From the NCBI GenBank assembly GCA_965208015.1, contig OZ242308.1:1443069-1507068 (forward strand): a stretch of 64,000 nucleotides of DNA, read 5' to 3'. The DNA comes from Bin87 sp965208015. GTDB taxonomy: Bacteria > Chloroflexota > Dehalococcoidia > Lucifugimonadales > UBA3495. The notes below the pieces were generated by a model. It was not told the origin of the DNA, made no database searches, and saw only the letters and a list, made by a program, of their open reading frames with translations. Every line of letters begins with the position of its first letter. Position 1 is the stretch's first letter. Shown in pieces: positions 62,101-64,000 of the stretch. The translations under genes and the position numbers were made by a program.

Positions 62101-64000
62101 GAGAGGGTGACGGTGAACTCCGCCGTGCCGCCCTCGGTCACGCTCACGTCGGCCACCGACAGGGTCGGCGCGTCGTCGTCGTCGGTGATGGTTCCGGTGG
62201 CGGTCAGGTCCGCCGCGTCCTCGTCCAGCGCCGCGTTGGTGGCCCCGGTCAGGGTCACGATCACCGTCTCGTCGGCCTCGTCCAGGGTGTCCCCCCTGAC
62301 CGGGATGACGATGTTGGCCGTGGTGGAACCGGCCGGCACGCTCACGCTCAGGGGGTCCGGCTCCGTGTAGTCGCCCGGCGCGTCGGCCGTGCCGGTCAGG
62401 GAGTAGGTCACCACGACCGCCTTGCCCGAGGCCGCCGTCAGGCTCACCGGGAAGCTCATGTTCGTGGTCGCCATGGGGTCGTTCCCCTCGGCCACCGCCG
62501 CCGCCGGCGCGCCCACCGAGGCCACCGCCGTGGCCGGGTCGTCGTCGGTGATGGTCCCCACGCCCTTGTCGTCGGCCAGGGTCGCGTTGGTCGGCGTCGA
62601 CAGCTCCACCATGAAGGTCTCGTCGTGCTCGTCCAGGGTGTCCTCGGTGGTCTGCACCTCCAGCGTCGCCGTGGTGGCCCCGGCCGCGATGGTCGCCGTG
62701 GTGGCGGTCACCGCCGTGTAGTCCGAGGCCCCCGCCGGGTGGGCGTCCGCGGTCTCGTCGGCCGCCGTCTTCCAGGAGAAGGTAACGTCCCGCCCCGAGG
62801 CCGCCGACAGGGTCACCGTGAACTCCGCCGTGCCCCCCTCGGCCACCGACGCGTCACCCACCGACAGGGTCGGCGTCCCGTCGTCGTCGCTGATGGTCCC
62901 CTGGCCCTCGCCGTCGGCGATGGTGGCGTTGGTGGCGTCCGACAGCTTCACCAGGAAGGTCTCGTCGGCCTCGTCCCGGGTGTCCTGGGTGGTCTGCACC
63001 TCCAGCTTGACCGTGGTGGCCCCCGCCGCGATGGTCGCGTCGGTGGCCGGCACCGCGGTGTAGTCCGTGGCCCCGGCCGCGTCGGCCCCGGCGGCGGCGT
63101 CCGTCTTCCACTTGAAGGTGACCGCCTTGCCCGAGGCCGCCGACAGGGTCACCGTGAACTCCGCCGTGCCCCCCTCGGCCACGCTCACGTCGTCCACCGA
63201 CAGGGTCGGCACCGCGTCGTTGTCGCTGATGGTCCCGGTGGCCTCGGCGTCGGCCAGGGTGGCGTTGGTGGGCGAGGACAGCTCCACCAGGAAGGTCTCG
63301 TCCTCCTCGTCCCGGGTGTCCTGGGTGGTCTGCACCTCCAGCTCGGCCGTGGTGGCCCCGGCCGCGATGGTCGCCGTGGTGGCGGTCACCGCCGTGTAGT
63401 CCGAAGCCCCCGCCGGGTGGGTCCCGTCGGCGTCCGCCGCCGTCCTCCAGGAGAAGGTGACCGCCCGCCCCGAGGCGGCGGAGAGGGTGACGGTGAACTC
63501 CGCCGTGCCGCCCTCGGTCACGCTCACGTCGGCCACCGACAGGGTCGGCGCGTCGTCGTCGTCGGTGATGGTTCCGGTGGCGGTCAGGTCCGCCGCGTCC
63601 TCGTCCAGCGCCGCGTTGGTGGCCCCGGTCAGGGTCACGATCACCGTCTCGTCGGCCTCGTCCAGGGTGTCCCCCCTGACCGGGATGACGATGTTGGCCG
63701 TGGTGGAACCGGCCGGCACGCTCACGCTCAGGGGGTCCGGCTCCGTGTAGTCGCCCGGCGCGTCGGCCGTGCCGGTCAGGGAGTAGGTCACCACGACCGC
63801 CTTGCCCGAGGCCGCCGTCAGGCTCACCGGGAAGCTCATGTTCGTGGTCGCCATGGGGTCGTTCCCCTCGGCCACCGCCGCCGCCGGCGCGCCCACCGAG
63901 GCCACCGCCGTGGCCGGGTCGTCGTCGGTGATGGTCCCCACGCCCTTGTCGTCGGCCAGGGTCGCGTTGGTCGGCGTCGACAGCTCCACCATGAAGGTCT
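50109..64000 (-). CDS. Giant Calx-beta repeat protein, 5' end outside window
   Basis: One open frame of at least 4,630 residues, stop at 50109. By eye 40 complete Calx-beta-like domains of about 105-120 residues plus one partial: each has 'SVxExGxxxFTVTLS', 'DYTAV', 'TIAAG' with 'DxxDExDETFxVxLS' and ends in an Asp cluster such as 'GTITDDD' that binds calcium in this family. The part encoded upstream (55975 onward) is a perfect tandem array; 17 more divergent domains follow to the C-terminus, some duplicated (347 residues twice). No anchor, LPXTG or autotransporter barrel is at the C-terminus, which ends in a Calx-beta domain. Likely a secreted or surface adhesin of rod shape. Acidic, no Cys to speak of. 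Confidence 0.93.
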   Translation of the reverse strand, partial: TFMVELSTPTNATLADDKGVGTITDDDPATAVASVGAPAAAVAEGNDPMATTNMSFPVSLTAASGKAVVVTYSLTGTADAPGDYTEPDPLSVSVPAGSTTANIVIPVRGDTLDEADETVIVTLTGATNAALDEDAADLTATGTITDDDDAPTLSVADVSVTEGGTAEFTVTLSAASGRAVTFSWRTAADADGTHPAGASDYTAVTATTATIAAGATTAELEVQTTQDTRDEEDETFLVELSSPTNATLADAEATGTISDNDAVPTLSVDDVSVAEGGTAEFTVTLSAASGKAVTFKWKTDAAAGADAAGATDYTAVPATDATIAAGATTVKLEVQTTQDTRDEADETFLVKLSDATNATIADGEGQGTISDDDGTPTLSVGDASVAEGGTAEFTVTLSAASGRDVTFSWKTAADETADAHPAGASDYTAVTATTATIAAGATTATLEVQTTEDTLDEHDETFMVELSTPTNATLADDKGVGTITDDDPATAVASVGAPAAAVAEGNDPMATTNMSFPVSLTAASGKAVVVTYSLTGTADAPGDYTEPDPLSVSVPAGSTTANIVIPVRGDTLDEADETVIVTLTGATNAALDEDAADLTATGTITDDDDAPTLSVADVSVTEGGTAEFTVTLSAASGRAVTFSWRTAADADGTHPAGASDYTAVTATTATIAAGATTAELEVQTTQDTRDEEDETFLVELSSPTNATLADAEATGTISDNDAVPTLSVDDVSVAEGGTAEFTVTLSAASGKAVTFKWKTDAAAGADAAGATDYTAVPATDATIAAGATTVKLEVQTTQDTRDEADETFLVKLSDATNATIADGEGQGTISDDDGTPTLSVGDASVAEGGTAEFTVTLSAASGRDVTFSWKTAADETADAHPAGASDYTAVTATTATIAAGATTATLEVQTTEDTLDEHDETFMVELSTPTNATLADDKGVGTITDDDPATAVASVGAPAAAVAEGNDPMATTNMSFPVSLTAASGKAVVVTYSLTGTADAPGDYTEPDPLSVSVPAGSTTANIVIPVRGDTLDEADETVIVTLTGATNAALDEDAADLTATGTITDDDDAPTLSVADVSVTEGGTAEFTVTLSAASGRAVTFSWRTAADADGTHPAGASDYTAVTATTATIAAGATTAELEVQTTQDTRDEEDETFLVELSSPTNATLADAEATGTISDNDAVPTLSVDDVSVAEGGTAEFTVTLSAASGKAVTFKWKTDAAAGADAAGATDYTAVPATDATIAAGATTVKLEVQTTQDTRDEADETFLVKLSDATNATIADGEGQGTISDDDGTPTLSVGDASVAEGGTAEFTVTLSAASGRDVTFSWKTAADETADAHPAGASDYTAVTATTATIAAGATTATLEVQTTEDTLDEHDETFMVELSTPTNATLADDKGVGTITDDDPATAVASVGAPAAAVAEGNDPMATTNMSFPVSLTAASGKAVVVTYSLTGTADAPGDYTEPDPLSVSVPAGSTTANIVIPVRGDTLDEADETVIVTLTGATNAALDEDAADLTATGTITDDDDAPTLSVADVSVTEGGTAEFTVTLSAASGRAVTFSWRTAADADGTHPAGASDYTAVTATTATIAAGATTAELEVQTTQDTRDEEDETFLVELSSPTNATLADAEATGTISDNDAVPTLSVDDVSVAEGGTAEFTVTLSAASGKAVTFKWKTDAAAGADAAGATDYTAVPATDATIAAGATTVKLEVQTTQDTRDEADETFLVKLSDATNATIADGEGQGTISDDDGTPTLSVGDASVAEGGTAEFTVTLSAASGRDVTFSWKTAADETADAHPAGASDYTAVTATTATIAAGATTATLEVQTTEDTLDEHDETFMVELSTPTNATLADDKGVGTITDDDPATAVASVGAPAAAVAEGNDPMATTNMSFPVSLTAASGKAVVVTYSLTGTADAPGDYTEPDPLSVSVPAGSTTANIVIPVRGDTLDEADETVIVTLTGATNAALDEDAADLTATGTITDDDDAPTLSVADVSVTEGGTAEFTVTLSAASGRAVTFSWRTAADADGTHPAGASDYTAVTATTATIAAGATTAELEVQTTQDTRDEEDETFLVELSSPTNATLADAEATGTISDNDAVPTLSVDDVSVAEGGTAEFTVTLSAASGKAVTFKWKTDAAAGADAAGATDYTAVPATDATIAAGATTVKLEVQTTQDTRDEADETFLVKLSDATNATIADGEGQGTISDDDGTPTLSVGDASVAEGGTAEFTVTLSAASGRDVTFSWKTAADETADAHPAGASDYTAVTATTATIAAGATTATLEVQTTEDTLDEHDETFMVELSTPTNATLADDKGVGTITDDDPATAVASVGAPAAAVAEGNDPMATTNMSFPVSLTAASGKAVVVTYSLTGTADAPGDYTEPDPLSVSVPAGSTTANIVIPVRGDTLDEADETVIVTLTGATNAALDEDAADLTATGTITDDDDAPTLSVADVSVTEGGTAEFTVTLSAASGRAVTFSWRTAADADGTHPAGASDYTAVTATTATIAAGATTAELEVQTTQDTRDEEDETFLVELSSPTNATLADAEATGTISDNDAVPTLSVDDVSVAEGGTAEFTVTLSAASGKAVTFKWKTDAAAGADAAGATDYTAVPATDATIAAGATTVKLEVQTTQDTRDEADETFLVKLSDATNATIADGEGQGTISDDDGTKKATITPAPDSVPRVVENVVTAPTMTFTVNLDGAAFNADQTVTVNVGKDGDLAKSGVDYTAVKEFTLTLLAGATSVQGSFTLDPIDDALDEADETLTLTAELTGVAIPELTFTITDDDPEPSISIANAVAVTEGDDPDAATDMSFPVSLSAVSGRDVSATYTLGGSATAGTDYTKPNPLSLTVPAGQGTANILIPIKGDTVKETDETITVTLTGATNATLSTTAPDLTATGTITDDDAPALSIADASAVEGSKAVFTVSLSAASGNAVTFKWKTAADAAGDHPAGAADYTAVSDAVTVTIAAGTRSTTLEVQTTQDTLDEHDETFLVQLSDPANATLADGEGVGTITDDDGIPAVSVGAPSAAVDEGDDPAVTTNMSFPVSLTAASGKTVTVTYSLGGTATSGSDYTEPDPLSVSVPAGSRTANIVVPVKGDTVDEDDETVIVTLTGATNANLSTTAADLIATGTIIDDDVDASKQVTLNLIPEVIPENGGAAGASYVVAELRHAQPHDVTLTVNAQGIAPTTTQDFTLSANRELLIQAGKTRSKGIVTITAIDDAVDNADKKISVTASLVSTANLQPPSERTLTIADNDPAVPAQATARFEKSSYTFNEDDDVVDINVILDNALASDLFLRYRFHSATVEVGPGKDVTLSESIYFPAGTTTRRLPINVVDNDVVEPVETFSISLVAQPGVVNVGGPTTVTITDDDHTQISIASHEGYPLSEQVEEGNQGTISFFLSKAHQDDVTVDSVVGGTVVAGEDYVATHSLTIPAGMERYSITIDTIDDKVAEPTETLVFSIMNPNPGMPGVSIASDKSKHTIRIMDNDGWEPLDVVPEVSITPGSGITEGDNAEFTLVANPVPGAEFPVKVSITAGGDLGVATGARTVRIPASGKATFTVPTTDDAVDEADGWVTGTLEEGIIYTVSASQKSATVPVSDDDSTVPPQATVRFEKSSYTFNEDDDVVDINVILDNALASDLFLEYEFDSDIVEVGPGKDVTLSESIYFPAGTTTRRLPINVVDNDVVEPVETFSISLVAQPGVVAVGEPTTVTITDDDHTQISIRSHEGYPLSEQVEEGNQGTVSFFLSKAHQDDVTVDCVVGGTVVAGEDYVAMHSLTIPAGMERYSITIDTIDDKVAESTETLVFSIMNPNPGAPGVSIASDKSKHTMEIMDNDEREPIKVVPVVSIVASPDQVNEGGSFTYTLNASPMTEDTEILVYMGIYRRHDGQEERIGVAAEQFIWGATVMTNTVYVEDDDEHETDEVLMVKIYPHDEYNPYPDPYEVSGSMGSATVSVIDNDPPKPVVSISADGDIVEGGMAQFTISANPKPTGNLPVSVMVGASGDYGATAGSRTVTVPTTGSVMLEVETTDDDADEADGSVTATVNSGSDYKVSSSQGAATVGVADNDGSPTPVVSVTGSSGITEGGDATFTVTASPAPAANLAVSVTVSASGDYGATTGKRTVTVPTTGSVSFTVGTTDDDADETDGSVTATVNVGNDYTVSVTQGAATVSVFDNDGPAKPVVSVTGGSGVTEGVDATFTVTASPAPASNLDVSVTVSASGDYGATTGQRTVTVPTTGSATFTVGTTDDDVDETDGSVTATVNVDSDYTVSSNQGAATVNVADNDVPEVSVTAGNGITEGVDATFTVTASPAPASNLDVSVTVSASGDYGATTGQRTVTVPTTGSATLTVGTTDDDADETDGSVTATVNSGSDYTVSSTQGAATVAVLDNDDPPKPEVSITAGQDITEGEDAVFTISASEAHPDAPSGDLSVNVTIESIGDYDAFTGPKTVVVSPGSSVTLTIATTDDTLDDLEGSITATLKAGDGYTLSDSHGAATVNVADDDASPTVSVGDGSETEGGLLEFQVTLSTASGREVTVRWLTLPLASADQRATSLDYKSATDLAVFAPGETSKTFEICLEQDTKDEPDEYFTVILDEYSLDGATMGDGEGIMTIVDDD
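50780..52090 (-). repeat. Tandem Calx-beta units near the C-terminus
   Basis: Five related units of about 105 residues, with the core 'SASGDYGATTGQRTVTVPTTGSATFTVGTTDDD' and 'DETDGSVTATVN'. Two neighbours (about 50960-51415) are almost identical in DNA; the others differ more. Confidence 0.8.
52440..54186 (-). repeat. 1,041-bp internal duplication
   Basis: The segment at about 52440-53145 recurs at about 53481-54186 with offset 1,041 bp (347 codons), for example around ATGATGGAGAACACCAGGG at 52540 and 53581. Differences are mostly single bases. The frame is kept. Confidence 0.85.
55975..64000 (-). repeat. Tandem array of a 1,380-bp unit, about 5.8 copies, near-identical
   Basis: Blocks beginning TCGTCGTCGCTGATGG recur at 55981, 57361, 58741, 60121, 61501 and 62881. 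Line-by-line reading shows the copies identical except one base in the outermost copy (CAGCGA for CGGCGA near 56016). Each unit codes for 460 residues, four different Calx-beta domains. The array runs past the window edge. Confidence 0.95.

Noticed and set aside
56000..64000. Direct DNA repeats as a CRISPR or satellite
   Set aside because: The 1,380-bp unit is a multiple of three, stays in one open frame and codes for recognisable domains, so it is a coding tandem repeat.

Overview
This 64 kb window is GC-rich bacterial chromosome, all protein coding. I saw no rRNA, tRNA or CRISPR array. The left half is packed with catabolic genes for unusual organic acids, aromatics and C-S or C-O compounds: two luciferase-like flavin monooxygenases, two GMC oxidoreductases, a LigB-type ring-cleavage dioxygenase, dienelactone hydrolase, an Asp/Glu-racemase-family isomerase, an isocitrate-lyase/PEP-mutase-family lyase, SDR, Gfo/Idh/MocA and a DUF1932 dehydrogenase. 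This gene style resembles marine Chloroflexota of the SAR202/Dehalococcoidia type. The assignment is inference from gene content, as there is no marker gene here.

Layout. 1-8.2 kb: 3' end of a flavin monooxygenase, then a minus-strand block (DUF255 thioredoxin protein, dienelactone hydrolase, MqnA-like protein, NHL propeller, DUF1501, DUF1800). 8.6-11.4 kb: two convergent MFS exporters. 11.5-29.9 kb: short operons of propeller proteins, hydrolases, oxidoreductases, a small Cys-rich protein and a beta-helix protein. Good Shine-Dalgarno sequences (GGAGG type) precede most starts and were used to trim over-long reading frames. The intergenic gaps carry several families of short palindromic repeats.

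30-50 kb is accessory and scarred. It holds a decayed IS701-like element, an intact sensor kinase beside a frameshifted response regulator, an RND efflux pump with its adaptor, and a second DUF1800-DUF1501-NHL operon paralogous to the one at 4.6-8.2 kb. That second operon lies between exact 30-bp inverted repeats and among IS5-like, IS1380-like and IS701-like transposase remains. Next comes a large serine recombinase split by a complete IS21-family element; ends, 4-bp target duplication and the restored reading frame can all be read directly.

50.1-64 kb is one minus-strand reading frame that leaves the window at its 5' end. It encodes at least 4,630 residues made almost entirely of Calx-beta-like domains (40 complete ones by eye). 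Its upstream 8 kb is a tandem array of a 1,380-bp unit (460 residues, four domains) repeated with almost no difference. It is probably a giant secreted, calcium-binding adhesin or surface protein.

The window thus joins a scavenging catabolic island, a mobile-element graveyard that has carried a duplicated operon, and a giant surface protein gene still expanding by tandem duplication.
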